From Rhodospirillaceae bacterium (lineage in GTDB: Bacteria; Pseudomonadota; Alphaproteobacteria; Rhodospirillales; UBA2165), in assembly GCA_018649725.1 (NCBI GenBank), contig JABIHH010000083.1, positions 1-64,000 of the forward strand: a DNA stretch of 64,000 bases, written 5' to 3'. The position numbers and the translations under genes were made by a program. Positions within the stretch are counted from its first letter, which is position 1. Each line of letters starts with the position of its first letter. The notes under the pieces are model-generated. The model had not been told where the DNA came from and made no database searches. It was given only the letters and a program-made list of their open reading frames with translations. This document shows, one piece after another, positions 1 to 9,278 of the stretch.

Positions 1-1668
1 ATTATCCAGACCGGCAATGTGAACCAGGATTTTGTCAAAAAGCATGTCAATTTCCGCAAAGGAAATACCGACATCGGCTATGGCCTGCGGCCAAGCCACC
101 CGCTACAAAAGAAAGCAAAGAACGTCAAAAAAGCCGGTGGCTCAAAGCCAATCAGCTTCGACGAATTTGCCAAATTTGTCTCAACCTATACCGTCGAATA
201 CACCTCGAAAATGTCGGGTGTGCCGGAAAAACAATTGGAATCCTTGGCGAAAATTTACGCCGATCGGGATACCAAAGTTATGTCGCTCTGGACCATGGGC
301 GTCAATCAACATACGCGCGGTGTGTGGTGTAATAACTTGCTCTACAACATCCATTTATTGACCGGCAAAACTTCAGAGCCCGGCAACTCGCCGTTCTCCC
401 TAACCGGTCAACCTTCGGCCTGCGGTACAGCGCGTGAAGTTGGAACCTTCGCCCACCGACTACCCGCTGACATGGTGGTTGCCAATCCAAAGCACCGCAA
501 GATTGCTGAGAAGCTTTGGAAACTTCCAGATGGCCTTATTCCCGGCAAACCCGGTGCTCATGCCGCGCTGCAAAACCGCCATCTCAAAGACGGCAAAATC
601 AATGCCTATTGGGTTCAGGTGAACAACAATGTTCAAGCTGCAGCCAATATGAATGAAGAAACACTGCCGGGGTATCGTAATCCGGACAACTTCATTGTTG
701 TCTCGGACGCCTACCCAACCGTGACGGCACAAGCCGCTGATCTCATTCTGCCAACTGCGATGTGGGTGGAAAAAGAAGGTGTCTATGGCAATGCCGAGCG
801 TCGTACCCAACAATGGCAACAACTTGTCGACGCACCGGGCGAATCGATGTCTGACATGTGGCAGGTTGTCGAGTTTTCCAAACGCTTCACGACCGATGAA
901 GTCTGGCCGAAGGAAATCCTTGATGCCAATCCTGAATATAAGGGTAAAACCTTGTATGACGTTTTGTATAAAAACGGCCAAGTGGACAAGTTTCCTCTGT
1001 CGGAAATGAACAAAGACTATAACAATCACGAAGCCAAAGACTTTGGCTTCTATATCCAAAAAGGCTTGTTTGAAGAATACGCCGCCTTTGGTCGTGGCCA
1101 TGCTCATGATCTGGCGCCGTATGAAATGTATCAGGAAAGCCGTGGTCTTCGCTGGCCGGTGGTCGATGGCAAGGAGACCAAATGGCGTTTTCGTGAAGGT
1201 TCTGACCCTTATGTCAAAGCAGGAACGGAAGTGCAATTCTATGGCAAGAAAGATAATAAGGCGATTATCTTTGCTCTGCCCTACGAGCCACCCGCAGAGA
1301 GCCCGGACAAGGAATATGATTTCTGGCTCTGCACCGGACGCGTTCTGGAACATTGGCATTCCGGTTCAATGACCCAACGCGTACCTGAGCTCTACAAGGC
1401 TGTTCCGGATGCGCTCGTTTACATGCACCCTGATGATGCCGCGAAGAAAAATCTCAGACGTGGTGATGAAGTCCGGGTGGTTTCCCGGCGTGGTGAAATT
1501 CGAAGCCGCATCGAGACCCGAGGCCGTAATAAGCCGCCGAAAGGTTTGATCTTTGTACCGTGGTTCGATGCCAGTCAATTGATCAACAAAGTCACATTGG
1601 ATGCAACGGATCCGTTATCCAAACAGACGGATTACAAAAAATGTGCCGTCAAAATAGTGAAAGTATGA
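1..1668 (+). CDS. napA: Periplasmic nitrate reductase catalytic subunit NapA, 3' part
   Basis: This is the C-terminal 555 residues of the molybdenum enzyme that reduces nitrate to nitrite in the periplasm. The reading frame is open from base 1, so the true start lies upstream. NapA is normally about 830 residues, so roughly a third is missing, including the Tat signal, the [4Fe-4S] cysteines and the Mo-ligating cysteine. The visible part matches NapA closely: [69 protein letters not shown], and the C-terminal molybdopterin-binding region with [18 protein letters not shown] and [18 protein letters not shown]. It is followed after 8 bp by napB and then napC, an order found in alphaproteobacterial nap operons. 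The product would take electrons from NapC through NapB. The identification is very secure. Confidence 0.98.
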   Translation: MIQTGNVNQDFVKKHVNFRKGNTDIGYGLRPSHPLQKKAKNVKKAGGSKPISFDEFAKFVSTYTVEYTSKMSGVPEKQLESLAKIYADRDTKVMSLWTMGVNQHTRGVWCNNLLYNIHLLTGKTSEPGNSPFSLTGQPSACGTAREVGTFAHRLPADMVVANPKHRKIAEKLWKLPDGLIPGKPGAHAALQNRHLKDGKINAYWVQVNNNVQAAANMNEETLPGYRNPDNFIVVSDAYPTVTAQAADLILPTAMWVEKEGVYGNAERRTQQWQQLVDAPGESMSDMWQVVEFSKRFTTDEVWPKEILDANPEYKGKTLYDVLYKNGQVDKFPLSEMNKDYNNHEAKDFGFYIQKGLFEEYAAFGRGHAHDLAPYEMYQESRGLRWPVVDGKETKWRFREGSDPYVKAGTEVQFYGKKDNKAIIFALPYEPPAESPDKEYDFWLCTGRVLEHWHSGSMTQRVPELYKAVPDALVYMHPDDAAKKNLRRGDEVRVVSRRGEIRSRIETRGRNKPPKGLIFVPWFDASQLINKVTLDATDPLSKQTDYKKCAVKIVKV

Positions 1669-1676
1669 GGTGGATC

Positions 1677-2132
1677 ATGTTAAAAAAAATCACTCTCCTT
1701 TTAGCCATGGTCTTCGTAATGACGAACTCGGCTTTAGCTGATCCGGATAAACTGGCAACTTTGCGCAAAGGCGCCCTTAACAAAGAAGTCAAAGCGCCGC
1801 CGATCCCACGGGTTTACAACGATGATAAGCGGCAGGTTCGAAGCTATCCTGAACAGCCGCCGACCATTCCTCATCAGATTAGGAATTACCAGATCGATCT
1901 CAACACCAATCGCTGCATGTTCTGTCACAGCAGAAAGGCTATTGAAGAATCGCAGGCACCAGCAATTAGCATCACCCATTATATGGATCGTGAAGGACAG
2001 TTTCTGGCAACGGTATCGCCCAGGCGATATTTCTGCACCCAATGCCATATCTCTCAGAATAAAGTTAAGGATCTTGTGCCCAATAGCTTTGTCGACATCG
2101 ATGCTATTTTGCAGCAGAAATCTAAAAAATAG
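1677..2132 (+). CDS. napB: Periplasmic nitrate reductase dihaem cytochrome c subunit NapB
   Basis: This is the small electron-transfer subunit of the NapAB complex, 151 residues and exported to the periplasm. The frame is open further upstream into napA, but the ATG at 1677 was chosen because it gives a clean signal peptide ([21 protein letters not shown]) and a normal NapB length. Two c-type haem motifs are visible, CMFCH at residues 80-84 and CTQCH at 120-124. Histidines at about 66 and 101 are the likely distal axial ligands. It lies 8 bp after napA and 11 bp before napC, so the three genes are almost certainly co-transcribed. Confidence 0.96.
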   Translation: MLKKITLLLAMVFVMTNSALADPDKLATLRKGALNKEVKAPPIPRVYNDDKRQVRSYPEQPPTIPHQIRNYQIDLNTNRCMFCHSRKAIEESQAPAISITHYMDREGQFLATVSPRRYFCTQCHISQNKVKDLVPNSFVDIDAILQQKSKK

Positions 2133-2143
2133 AGGACGTCCTA

Positions 2144-2740
2144 ATGTCTAAACTTTTTTCTTTACTCCTAAGGATCTACCGAGCCTTACGACGTCCAAGC
2201 GTTCACTTCAGCCTAGGCTTCCTGACAATTGGCGGCTTTATCGCCGGCGTCATGTTCTGGGGTGCGTTCAACACAGCTTTGGAACTCACCAATACGGAGA
2301 CCTTTTGTATTAGTTGTCACGAGATGGAGGACAATGTTTTCGCCGAGCTGAAGACAACGATCCATTATTCGAACCGTTCCGGCGTGCGAGCGACCTGTCC
2401 TGATTGCCATGTGCCGCATGAATGGACCAATAAGATTGCCCGCAAGATGGCCGCAACGAAAGAACTCTACGGCAAAGTTTTCGGCACTATTAACACAAAA
2501 GAAAAATTTGAAGCCAAACGACTGGACCTCGCCAAACATGAGTGGGCCCGGTTTAAAGCCAACAATTCTCTCGAATGCCGGAACTGTCATGAATTCGACA
2601 ATATGGACTTTACCCGGCAAAGCCCGAGAGCTGCGAAGTTCCACTCAACCTCGCTCGCCAGTGGTAAGAAAACTTGTATCGACTGCCACAAAGGTATTGC
2701 CCACAAATTGCCGAATATGAAAGGCATCAAAGGGCTATAA
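2144..2740 (+). CDS. napC: Membrane-anchored tetrahaem cytochrome c NapC
   Basis: This is the NapC/NirT-family quinol dehydrogenase that passes electrons from the membrane quinol pool to NapB. The 198-residue protein has a single N-terminal membrane anchor (about residues 21-43), followed by a periplasmic domain. Four CXXCH motifs are present: CISCH (55-59), CPDCH (85-89), CRNCH (145-149) and CIDCH (178-182). Length and haem spacing are normal for the family. It is the last gene of the visible nap operon, and a rho-independent terminator follows at once. No napG or napH lies between napA and napB, so electron delivery would depend on NapC alone unless other genes lie outside the window. Confidence 0.96.
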   Translation: MSKLFSLLLRIYRALRRPSVHFSLGFLTIGGFIAGVMFWGAFNTALELTNTETFCISCHEMEDNVFAELKTTIHYSNRSGVRATCPDCHVPHEWTNKIARKMAATKELYGKVFGTINTKEKFEAKRLDLAKHEWARFKANNSLECRNCHEFDNMDFTRQSPRAAKFHSTSLASGKKTCIDCHKGIAHKLPNMKGIKGL

Positions 2741-2761
2741 GAAAACACTGACAACAAAATT

Positions 2762-2792
2762 GGGCGGCTCCGTCATACGAGCCGCCCTTTTC
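2762..2792 (+). terminator. Rho-independent terminator of the nap operon
   Basis: A perfect 9-bp stem, GGGCGGCTC/GAGCCGCCC, with an 8-nt loop is followed by a T-rich tract (CCCTTTTCTATTT). It begins 21 bp after the napC stop. The next gene lies on the opposite strand and ends at 2815, so the element separates the two convergent units. Confidence 0.88.
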
Positions 2793-2814
2793 TATTTCGG
2801 TGATAGTTTACTAA

Positions 2815-3936
2815 CTATACTTCGTCTTTATTGACGTAGCCGCGCTCGGTCAGGACCTTCGGGAAAATCTGTGCTTCGAGAAGCCAATCTGACATCCCGA
2901 TCATCTTTTTCCGTTTCGCTTTACCAAAGCCAGCATGTTTGCGTTTGTTCGGCCAGACGTGATCGGAGAACTCGGTCATGCGTGTTACAACTTGATCATC
3001 GGTAACATTGACCACCATCATATCCGTCGCCATCGCGAGCGGGCCTTTGTAATGCTGCCGCACTTTTTCATACATCTCAGGTGCCGTATCAAAGTCGTTA
3101 AAGAAGTGGAAGATCACAGCCAGGCGCGGATCCACCTCTTTCAAGACCACGGCGGCTTCCTCAGGGGCTGAGTGAATGTAGGTGCCAATCGCCCGCGCCG
3201 TCCGCTCATCATAGCCGGAACGATCCATCAATTGCTCGATGGTATTGAAGGTTTCATGCACCACGACCTCAGCGCCTTTGGCGTTATCGATGAAGAACTG
3301 GCTCGGCGTCGTGTCACCTGAATAAACGAAAGAGCGGCCTTTCCAATCGAGGCGAAGACTGACCGCACCATCGGTTAAATGCACAGCCGGAAAGCTGGTA
3401 ATTTTGACATCATTATGATCATAGACAACGTGGACTTTGGAATAGTCAAATTCGTGAATATTGATTTCCGCACCAACCGCCGGCAAAGCGCCGACCCGGG
3501 TATCGGTATCCCAGGCATATGATTCCATCTGCTTTTCGGCGAAGAATTGAAAGCCGTATTTCTCCTCCGCACCGGACGGGCCATACATCTCCAATGGCTC
3601 CAACCGGCCGCCAGCCCAAGAGCCTATCCAGACTTGAGCAAAATCGCCAACATGATCAGTATGCAAATGGGTGCAGAACCATGCATTGACGTCGCTGTAA
3701 GGCATCTCAAGCGCTGTGAAGTTCATCTGTGAGCCAAAGCCATAATCAAAAACAAACTTGTCGCCATTGCCGAGCTCGACCAGCCAGGACGCATTGGCTT
3801 GCGAGCGGCGCAAAAACGGGCGCCCCGTTCCCAAGGCTACAACCCGCATCTCATCGGGGCCAAGCTCTTCAGTATTTGGATAATATTGTTCCGCGTAAGT
3901 GCCACGCGTGGCATTTGTGTTTCCAACTTCACTCAT
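2815..3936 (-). CDS. Metallo-beta-lactamase-fold hydrolase
   Basis: This is a 373-residue soluble MBL-fold metallohydrolase. The metal-binding signature HLHTDH lies at about residues 90-95, followed by further expected ligands: HLTDG near 205, SGDTTPS near 219 and a late histidine in IFHFFNDF. It begins with ATG after a good ribosome site (GGGAG). The layout (RVVALGTGRPFLRRSQANAS near the N-terminus, a long C-terminal tail) is like tRNase Z/arylsulfatase-type MBL proteins. I recall relatives named after the guanitoxin gene gntH, but could not check, and nothing here shows that pathway. It sits 26 bp downstream of the IclR gene on the same strand, so the two are probably co-transcribed. The substrate is unknown. 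Confidence 0.85.
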   Translation of the reverse strand: MSEVGNTNATRGTYAEQYYPNTEELGPDEMRVVALGTGRPFLRRSQANASWLVELGNGDKFVFDYGFGSQMNFTALEMPYSDVNAWFCTHLHTDHVGDFAQVWIGSWAGGRLEPLEMYGPSGAEEKYGFQFFAEKQMESYAWDTDTRVGALPAVGAEINIHEFDYSKVHVVYDHNDVKITSFPAVHLTDGAVSLRLDWKGRSFVYSGDTTPSQFFIDNAKGAEVVVHETFNTIEQLMDRSGYDERTARAIGTYIHSAPEEAAVVLKEVDPRLAVIFHFFNDFDTAPEMYEKVRQHYKGPLAMATDMMVVNVTDDQVVTRMTEFSDHVWPNKRKHAGFGKAKRKKMIGMSDWLLEAQIFPKVLTERGYVNKDEV

Positions 3937-3962
3937 TTTAAATCTCCCTATTTCCGGTTTTG

Positions 3963-4820
3963 CTATATTTGTTCTCTCGCCATATTCAGTCCTTCCCGCG
4001 GATTAGGCGCTTGGGGAAGTTGGTGAATATTGGCACAGGCATATTTTAAAATTTCAGCTATTTCTTCACGGCGTCCTGCAGGTAACCGCTCATCAATCGC
4101 GGCAACGCTCAAGGCGCCAAAGGTAATACCACCAGCCCAGGTAATCGGTGCTGCGATCCCGGTCACGCCATTTACCAATCCAGTATATTGCGCAACGGAA
4201 TAAGCATTGGCGCGGGTTTGGTTGACATGCTCTTCCAGCCAATCGGCACCAAGTTCGCGCACTTCCGGCCGGTGAATCAAAAGCATATTCATCACATGAG
4301 TTCGCTCTTTTTCCTGCAATCCAGCCAGTGCAGCCAAGCCGCCGGCACCAAGCCCTAAGGGCCGCCAGTCGCCAACATCAACGGCCAGTGCTTTGATCGC
4401 ATAATTGCCGGTGCAGCGCTCAACGCAAAGAACGTCCAGCCCGATGCGTAGAAATAGATAAGCCGTATTGCCGGTTTTTTCCGCCAAATAACGAACGGCT
4501 GTGCGACCACTTTGGATAAGGAGCGTACGCTCGGTCGCCAAGACAGCCGGCGTTGGCTGGGTGATACCTAGAAAATAACGCCTCTGGCCCTCCGGCTGGC
4601 GCAACCACCTTTCTGCGATCATCGCCTTGCAAAGCCGGTGAACCGTCGGCGGTAGCAGGCCGGTGACTTCGGCAATATCTTTGAGGCGTGCACCTTCGAT
4701 ACCAGCATTGCCGACAGCACGAAGCACCGCACTTGCCCGACCTATGCTTTGAACACCGCCTTCACTTTTTTGGGTACTTTTTAGGGCATTCTTTGGGGTA
4801 CTTTTTGCTTCTTTAGGCAC
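3963..4820 (-). CDS. IclR-family transcriptional regulator
   Basis: This is a 285-residue DNA-binding regulator. After a lysine/serine-rich N-terminal tail (about 25 residues) comes an IclR winged helix (SIGRASAVLRAVGN... LKDIAEVTGLLPPTVHRLCKAMIAERWL, about residues 25-90). An effector-binding IclR C-terminal domain follows (about 105-270), including NTAYLFLRIG and GVTGIAAPITW. The start is GTG, preceded by AGGGAGAG. IclR proteins usually control adjacent degradative genes in response to a small-molecule effector. Its neighbours (MBL hydrolase, RidA, hydroxypyruvate isomerase and the minus-strand TRAP/oxygenase run) are the natural candidates for its regulon, but that is inference. Confidence 0.93.
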   Translation of the reverse strand: MPKEAKSTPKNALKSTQKSEGGVQSIGRASAVLRAVGNAGIEGARLKDIAEVTGLLPPTVHRLCKAMIAERWLRQPEGQRRYFLGITQPTPAVLATERTLLIQSGRTAVRYLAEKTGNTAYLFLRIGLDVLCVERCTGNYAIKALAVDVGDWRPLGLGAGGLAALAGLQEKERTHVMNMLLIHRPEVRELGADWLEEHVNQTRANAYSVAQYTGLVNGVTGIAAPITWAGGITFGALSVAAIDERLPAGRREEIAEILKYACANIHQLPQAPNPREGLNMAREQI

Positions 4821-4856
4821 AATTCTCTCCCTTTATAAAGGTCAATTGCCCTAATA

Positions 4857-4873
4857 GTTCCACAAAAAGGAAT
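4857..4873. promoter_or_regulatory. Candidate operator upstream of the IclR gene
   Basis: A small dyad, GTTCC-acaaaaa-GGAAT, lies 37 bp upstream of the IclR start, between that gene and the ridA-like gene. IclR-family operators often contain GGAA/TTCC half-sites, so an autoregulatory site is plausible. The half-sites are short and could arise by chance. Confidence 0.25.
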
Positions 4874-4922
4874 TTATGTCACGTTTTATTCTTATTCTTT
4901 CTTAATTTGCGAATTTATTTCG

Positions 4923-5333
4923 TTATTTGGAATTTTCTATCGCAACACAGTCGATTTCAATATCAAACGGCATCATCCAGGATCCAACGGTGACAAAGGT
5001 CCGGGCGGGGGCGTCTTCGTTAAAATATTCGCGGTACACCTCATTTACTTGAGCGAAATAGCCGGAATTGGAACAATAGATATTTACTTTCAAGATATCA
5101 GCCAAACTGCTGCCAGCCGCCTCCAGGACGGTTTTCACGTTCTCAATTGATTGGCGCGTTTGCGCCTGGATGTCACTGAGGGCAAATTCACCGGTCTCGG
5201 GAATAAGCGGTGGCAGACCGGACACATAGACAAAGCCTCCCGCCTTCGTTGCCAATGAGAGCGGCACAACCTGCCGGCCATCCGGCATCACCGGCATGTT
5301 AATTCTTGGTACCTCGACAATTTCTTTTTTCAT
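4923..5333 (-). CDS. RidA-family enamine/imine deaminase-like protein
   Basis: This 136-residue protein belongs to the RidA/YjgF/Rid family, which hydrolyses reactive enamine or imine intermediates to keto acids and ammonia. The visible features are a GFVYVSGLPPL strand, the QTRQSIENVKTVLEAAGSSLADILKVNIY helix-strand and the ending DIEIDCVAIE. In the classical RidA enzymes a conserved arginine near residue 105 binds the substrate carboxylate. Here the corresponding segment is EDAPARTFVTVG, which retains that arginine. Length is normal. It is transcribed away from the hydroxypyruvate isomerase gene across a 93-bp divergent gap. In a catabolic context it would clear imines made by amine or amino acid oxidation; the exact substrate is not shown. 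Confidence 0.9.
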   Translation of the reverse strand: MKKEIVEVPRINMPVMPDGRQVVPLSLATKAGGFVYVSGLPPLIPETGEFALSDIQAQTRQSIENVKTVLEAAGSSLADILKVNIYCSNSGYFAQVNEVYREYFNEDAPARTFVTVGSWMMPFDIEIDCVAIENSK

Positions 5334-5426
5334 TTAGCTGGTTCCTATATGTTTTGGTGATTGTTTTTAGGGGGTCTTAGAGATCATACTAGCGAAAATT
5401 CTAGCCATCTAATAGAGAGGAAACCC

Positions 5427-6206
5427 ATGCTCAAATTTTCAGCCAATATCGGCATGATGTTCGCCGAAATAGAGAACCCGGTCGAGCGCATTCAGGCGGC
5501 CAAAGATGCCGGCTTTGAGGCTGTCGAGTTGCTTTTTGTTTATGATATCCCGGTCGAGGACCTCGCAGCTGAAACCGAGCGCACCGGTATTTCCTGGTCG
5601 GTCGTCAATATCGCCGTTGGTGAGGGGGTGCAGATGGGCCCCTTGGTTGCAGCAGCACCTGGCAAAGAGGCAGCCTTTAGGGAAAACTTGGCAGCGGCCA
5701 AGAAATACTGTGCAGCGCTCAAACCAACAGCTTTGGTCGTGCCCGCCTACACCCCGCCCGAGGGTGTCAGCAAGACAGAAGCTCTGCCGGTCTTCAAAGA
5801 AAGCATGCGGATTGCCGCTGAGGAGATGAGCGAGCTTGGTATTCCGGTCATCATTGAAGCGCTTAATCCAGAGTTCAGACCAAACTCGCTTTTGACCACG
5901 ACCGCAGAAGTCATGGCCGTGGTCGAGGAACTGGACCACCCCAATTTCGGCATGGAGTACGACCAATACCATATGTATGGCATGGAGGGGCATATGGAGG
6001 AAACGGTCGAGAAGTACCTGCCTTATATCGGCAATATCCAGATCGCCGATATCCCCGGACGCGGTGAGCCGGGTACCGGCGAGGTGGATTTTGATTTATT
6101 TTTGAGCACCCTGGACCGTTTGGGCTACGACAAGTGGGTCGCGCTGGAATATGTGCCGAGCGGAGACACCGTCGAGACGCTCAAATGGCTCGATAAATGG
6201 CGCTAA
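5427..6206 (+). CDS. Hydroxypyruvate isomerase family protein (first copy)
   Basis: This is a 259-residue TIM-barrel sugar isomerase of the Hyi family, which converts hydroxypyruvate to tartronate semialdehyde or performs related keto-aldehyde isomerisations. The start ATG at 5427 follows GAGAGG and gives the typical N-terminus (LKFSANIGMMFAE). The metal-ligand pattern of the family is intact: Glu in VIIEALN, Asp in MEYDQYHMYG, Gln in IQIADIPGRGEPGTGE and Glu in ALEYVPSG. The following FAD-protein gene overlaps it by 10 bp, so the two are translationally coupled. A second, diverged copy lies at 44145-44924. The substrate may differ from true hydroxypyruvate. Confidence 0.9.
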   Translation: MLKFSANIGMMFAEIENPVERIQAAKDAGFEAVELLFVYDIPVEDLAAETERTGISWSVVNIAVGEGVQMGPLVAAAPGKEAAFRENLAAAKKYCAALKPTALVVPAYTPPEGVSKTEALPVFKESMRIAAEEMSELGIPVIIEALNPEFRPNSLLTTTAEVMAVVEELDHPNFGMEYDQYHMYGMEGHMEETVEKYLPYIGNIQIADIPGRGEPGTGEVDFDLFLSTLDRLGYDKWVALEYVPSGDTVETLKWLDKWR

Positions 6207-7618
6207 ATCGAATCGCCATAATTGGTGGTGGATTGACCGGCTGCTCGCTGGCCGCGCAGCTCTGCGACCAGGCTGAAAAGCCCCTCGACATCACTATAAT
6301 TGAGCCACGATCTGAACTCGGCGCCGGTGTCGCCTATTCAGCGGATGATCCTGATCATCGATTAAACGCCCCGTTATTTGTCCATTTTCTCACCCCCGAA
6401 AAAGTCGAGGAATTTCAAAATTGGTTTACGGAAGGCGGTGGCTTATCGCGTGATCCGAATGCACTCGCAGCAGATGGAAATATCTATGCCCGACGCCGGG
6501 AGTTAGCTCACTACGTCTCAGAGACGATGGCAAAATACGCTGAAAATAATCCATCCAAATCGACCATCAATCATTGTCAGTCGACGGCACTCGAAATTAA
6601 TCCCGTGGAGACTGGCTTTAAAATTATTACCTCGAATGAACAAGAACTTATCGTCGACAAAATCGTACTTGCAACAGGCAATCAGGCGCCTTCGTCGCCC
6701 CCTCCCTTTGACGGCGAATTAAAAAACCATAGTGCCTATTTTAAGTCTCCCTGGGATCTCGACAGAATACGATCCATCCATCGACAAGCCGCCGTGCTCA
6801 TTATCGGCACCGGGTTAACCATGTCTGATATTGTCGCGACACTTATGCGCCAAGGTCACGAAGGTAAAATTACTGCCGTGTCCCGGCGCGGTATGCTCCC
6901 CCAGGAGCATGCCAAACCACCCGAAAATGCCCCACCACGCAACCCCTTCAACGGGATCATGGCCGACAAGCCGGCACATATAACGGGTTCACTACTACAA
7001 ATATTTGTTGATCTACGTCAGCGCATGCAAAATAACCTTCGTCACGGCGGTGCCTGGCAATGGGCATTTGATGAACTGCGGGATTGCGTATGGCAAATTT
7101 GGCCAGAATTGTCGTTCGTGGAGAAGCAAAGGTTTTTGCGCCACTTGCGAACGTGGTACGACTCTCATCGTTTTCGGCTACCACCGCAAACCGCGCGCAT
7201 TCGCGATGAGGCGCTCGACAAAGGTATTCTTAATTTTGAAACTGCGCATATTACAGATGCCATTGGCGCGGAAAATTACCTTACCGTTGCGCTAACGAAG
7301 GAAAATTTTCCGACACCACAAAAATACAAATTTAAGGCTGTGATCAACTGTACCGGTCCCCGCCAAAATCCGGCGATCACACCAAACGCCGCCTATCGAT
7401 CTGTATTAAACAACAAACTTGCTGACGTTCATGCCACGGGGCTGGGTTTTGATGTTGATGATAATTGCCGCGCCATCCAGGAGGATGGCTCGATCAGTGA
7501 AAATATTTTTATTGTTGGGCCGCCGACTGTAGGGGTTTTTGGTGATCCGATCGGCATCCCCTTTATTGTCGCGCAGATCCACCGGATGCTGCCGACCTTC
7601 CTGGCTTCGCTGGATTAA
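6197..7618 (+). CDS. FAD/NAD(P)-binding protein (uncharacterised oxidoreductase)
   Basis: This 473-residue flavoprotein has an N-terminal FAD-binding Rossmann motif (IAIIGGGLTGCSLAAQL, residues 5-21). The GAGVAYSADDPDHRLNAP segment is typical of the FAD-NAD(P)-binding YdhS-like family. A second dinucleotide-binding segment (AVLIIGTGLTMSDIVATL) lies near residue 200. A C-terminal FAD-contacting stretch (IFIVGPPTVGVFGDPIGIPF) completes the fold. The ATG lies inside the end of the isomerase gene with a 10-bp overlap, a strong sign of coupled expression. Family members have no well-established reaction, although some relate to N-hydroxylating or amine-oxidising flavoproteins. It converges with the VOC gene that ends 7 bp downstream. 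Confidence 0.85.
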   Translation: MALNRIAIIGGGLTGCSLAAQLCDQAEKPLDITIIEPRSELGAGVAYSADDPDHRLNAPLFVHFLTPEKVEEFQNWFTEGGGLSRDPNALAADGNIYARRRELAHYVSETMAKYAENNPSKSTINHCQSTALEINPVETGFKIITSNEQELIVDKIVLATGNQAPSSPPPFDGELKNHSAYFKSPWDLDRIRSIHRQAAVLIIGTGLTMSDIVATLMRQGHEGKITAVSRRGMLPQEHAKPPENAPPRNPFNGIMADKPAHITGSLLQIFVDLRQRMQNNLRHGGAWQWAFDELRDCVWQIWPELSFVEKQRFLRHLRTWYDSHRFRLPPQTARIRDEALDKGILNFETAHITDAIGAENYLTVALTKENFPTPQKYKFKAVINCTGPRQNPAITPNAAYRSVLNNKLADVHATGLGFDVDDNCRAIQEDGSISENIFIVGPPTVGVFGDPIGIPFIVAQIHRMLPTFLASLD

Positions 7619-7624
7619 AACAAA

Positions 7625-8527
7625 TTAAAGGACGATCTCAGCTTTCCAGAAATTGATCGCCGGCGGCTCATCCCAATAGCGGGTTTCCCAGTTCTCATCC
7701 ATCCGGTCCATATCGGAGAAATACTCGATCTCGCCACCACAGGGATTTTTGAAATACCAATGCAGGTTTGAGCCTAGATTATGGCGACCGGGATTACGCG
7801 AGGTGTCCCAGTCGCGCTCGCGCATATATTTACCACCGAGAATGATCTGCTCCAGGTCTTTCACTTCAAAGGCAACATGATTGAACATCACTCGATTGCC
7901 GCGGTGTGATAGAAACCAATTGTGGTGATAAGTCGAGCCTTCGCATTGCATAAAATCGCCCATATTGGTCACCGCATCGGTAACGCGAAAGCCGAGCCGG
8001 TCGGTATAAAAGCTAACAGCTTTCTCCCGGTGCTCTTCGGGGAAATTGTAGACCACATGGCCTATCCGATAGGGCCGGGTTCGGTGCTCCTGGGTTTTCT
8101 CGATCGTTTCATTGAGGCGGGGCACGAAGCGGTTGAAGTTCAAGACAGGCGCTTCTTCCTCAACTTCGACGACATCTTCGACAACAAATCCATTGGCGAT
8201 ACCGATTTCATCATAACAATGCAGCCCGCCGGAGGAGTCTTCTGTCACGTCGCGATCTTTGGACATTTCCGCGCCGATTTTGTCGAGGCTGTCTTTACTA
8301 TCAACACCCCAGACAACTTCGCGGACCGTCGGCCCCTCTTCAACAGCCTTGGGCAAACTGGCATCATTAATGTCTTTGATAATTATGGTTTGATTTTCGA
8401 GCGTTGTGAAAATGGCACCCTTCTCACTGGCTTCTTGCTTTTCCAGCCCCCACTGGTCCAGAAACCCGGTACATTTCTCGATATTATCAACGCCAAAAAC
8501 CAGGCCTTCAATACGATTGATCCCCAT
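7625..8527 (-). CDS. VOC-family extradiol dioxygenase-like protein
   Basis: This is a 300-residue two-module vicinal-oxygen-chelate protein of the extradiol ring-cleavage type. The N-terminal module (about 1-110) is degenerate. The C-terminal module carries the expected metal triad: His in RIGHVVYNF (about residue 150), His in MFNHVAFEV (about 210) and Glu in GGEIEYFSD (about 270). The start at 8527 was chosen over an upstream in-frame ATG because AGGAG lies 9 nt before it. It closes the long minus-strand run of catabolic genes whose other members are a glyoxalase-like protein, a cupin, TRAP genes, a flavin monooxygenase and an M24 protein. Fe(II)-dependent ring cleavage is known for the family; the actual substrate is not known. 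Confidence 0.85.
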   Translation of the reverse strand: MGINRIEGLVFGVDNIEKCTGFLDQWGLEKQEASEKGAIFTTLENQTIIIKDINDASLPKAVEEGPTVREVVWGVDSKDSLDKIGAEMSKDRDVTEDSSGGLHCYDEIGIANGFVVEDVVEVEEEAPVLNFNRFVPRLNETIEKTQEHRTRPYRIGHVVYNFPEEHREKAVSFYTDRLGFRVTDAVTNMGDFMQCEGSTYHHNWFLSHRGNRVMFNHVAFEVKDLEQIILGGKYMRERDWDTSRNPGRHNLGSNLHWYFKNPCGGEIEYFSDMDRMDENWETRYWDEPPAINFWKAEIVL

Positions 8528-8639
8528 TTCACTAACTCCTAGATATAACCCCAAATCCGATTTTTTATTTTTTTAACATAGTCACTTCTTACGATATATA
8601 AAATCACCTAAACACGATCTCGACAACCCGAAATCAGCG

Positions 8640-9275
8640 CTAATTTAGCGTTACCAATCCACGCGGCGTGGCAAATTCTATGGCGATAGAATTGGATTCA
8701 CCTTGGTTCAGTTGTACAAATTTCTCGGTACCAATATCGCTAAGTGCTGAATTCAATTGATCAAACTCGGTGGTTTGAATTTGAATAGTGTTAAGGCGGC
8801 AGCCGAGATCCGTCATTTTGGCGGCGGGGGAAAGATTACCTTGCCATTCGATAAGGCTCGGACAAAGCCCTTGGAAAGGTAGGCTGCCATCAGATCGGAT
8901 AGAGAGTTGCCAGCTGAGATCGCCGCGCTGCATCGCTAGAATATCGCCAAGACCTTCCCCAGCTTGCGCCAATGTTTGCTTCAAATTCAGCGTCCGCACC
9001 ACCCAGGTCAAAATTCGGGGCCGCTCCTTGAGCCTTGCCTGCTGAACCGGATTATCCAGATCGAACCAGCGCGCATGTTCCGGCGCTACCAAATGCGGTG
9101 CGATGGCGATGATCTCAAAATAGCTCCCGTCGCCTAAGGACATCACATGATTATGAGTCCCCATTTGCAAATGCTCGCCGCCCTTCGGCACCTCGACACC
9201 GAATTTATCCGCTATAAAAGCGACGCCCTGCTCCAGGCTGTCAGCGCCGAGGACGATATGATCAAGCTCGAGCAT
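8640..9275 (-). CDS. Glyoxalase-like domain VOC protein
   Basis: This 211-residue protein resembles the Glyoxalase_3 subgroup of the VOC superfamily. It opens with LELDHIVLGADSLEQGVAFIADKFGVEVPKGG and has the strand-loop THNHVMSLGDGSYFEIIAIAP typical of that group. The second half (DLGCRLNTIQIQTTEFDQLNSAL) looks like the paired beta-alpha-beta module. Members bind a metal through His and Glu, here probably His6 and Glu55, but many are uncharacterised. It is the neighbour of the cupin gene (3-bp gap), so the two are probably translated together. A 112-bp gap separates it from the downstream VOC dioxygenase-like gene. Confidence 0.8.
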   Translation of the reverse strand: MLELDHIVLGADSLEQGVAFIADKFGVEVPKGGEHLQMGTHNHVMSLGDGSYFEIIAIAPHLVAPEHARWFDLDNPVQQARLKERPRILTWVVRTLNLKQTLAQAGEGLGDILAMQRGDLSWQLSIRSDGSLPFQGLCPSLIEWQGNLSPAAKMTDLGCRLNTIQIQTTEFDQLNSALSDIGTEKFVQLNQGESNSIAIEFATPRGLVTLN

Positions 9276-9278
9276 TGC

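Noticed and set aside
460..1359. A 299-codon open frame antisense to napA
   Set aside because: It is the mirror of a strongly conserved coding region, has no ribosome site or family features, and reflects the codon pattern of napA.
2815..3936. Guanitoxin pathway assignment for the MBL-fold protein
   Set aside because: Only a recalled database-style name points that way. None of the other guanitoxin genes is present, so only the fold is claimed.
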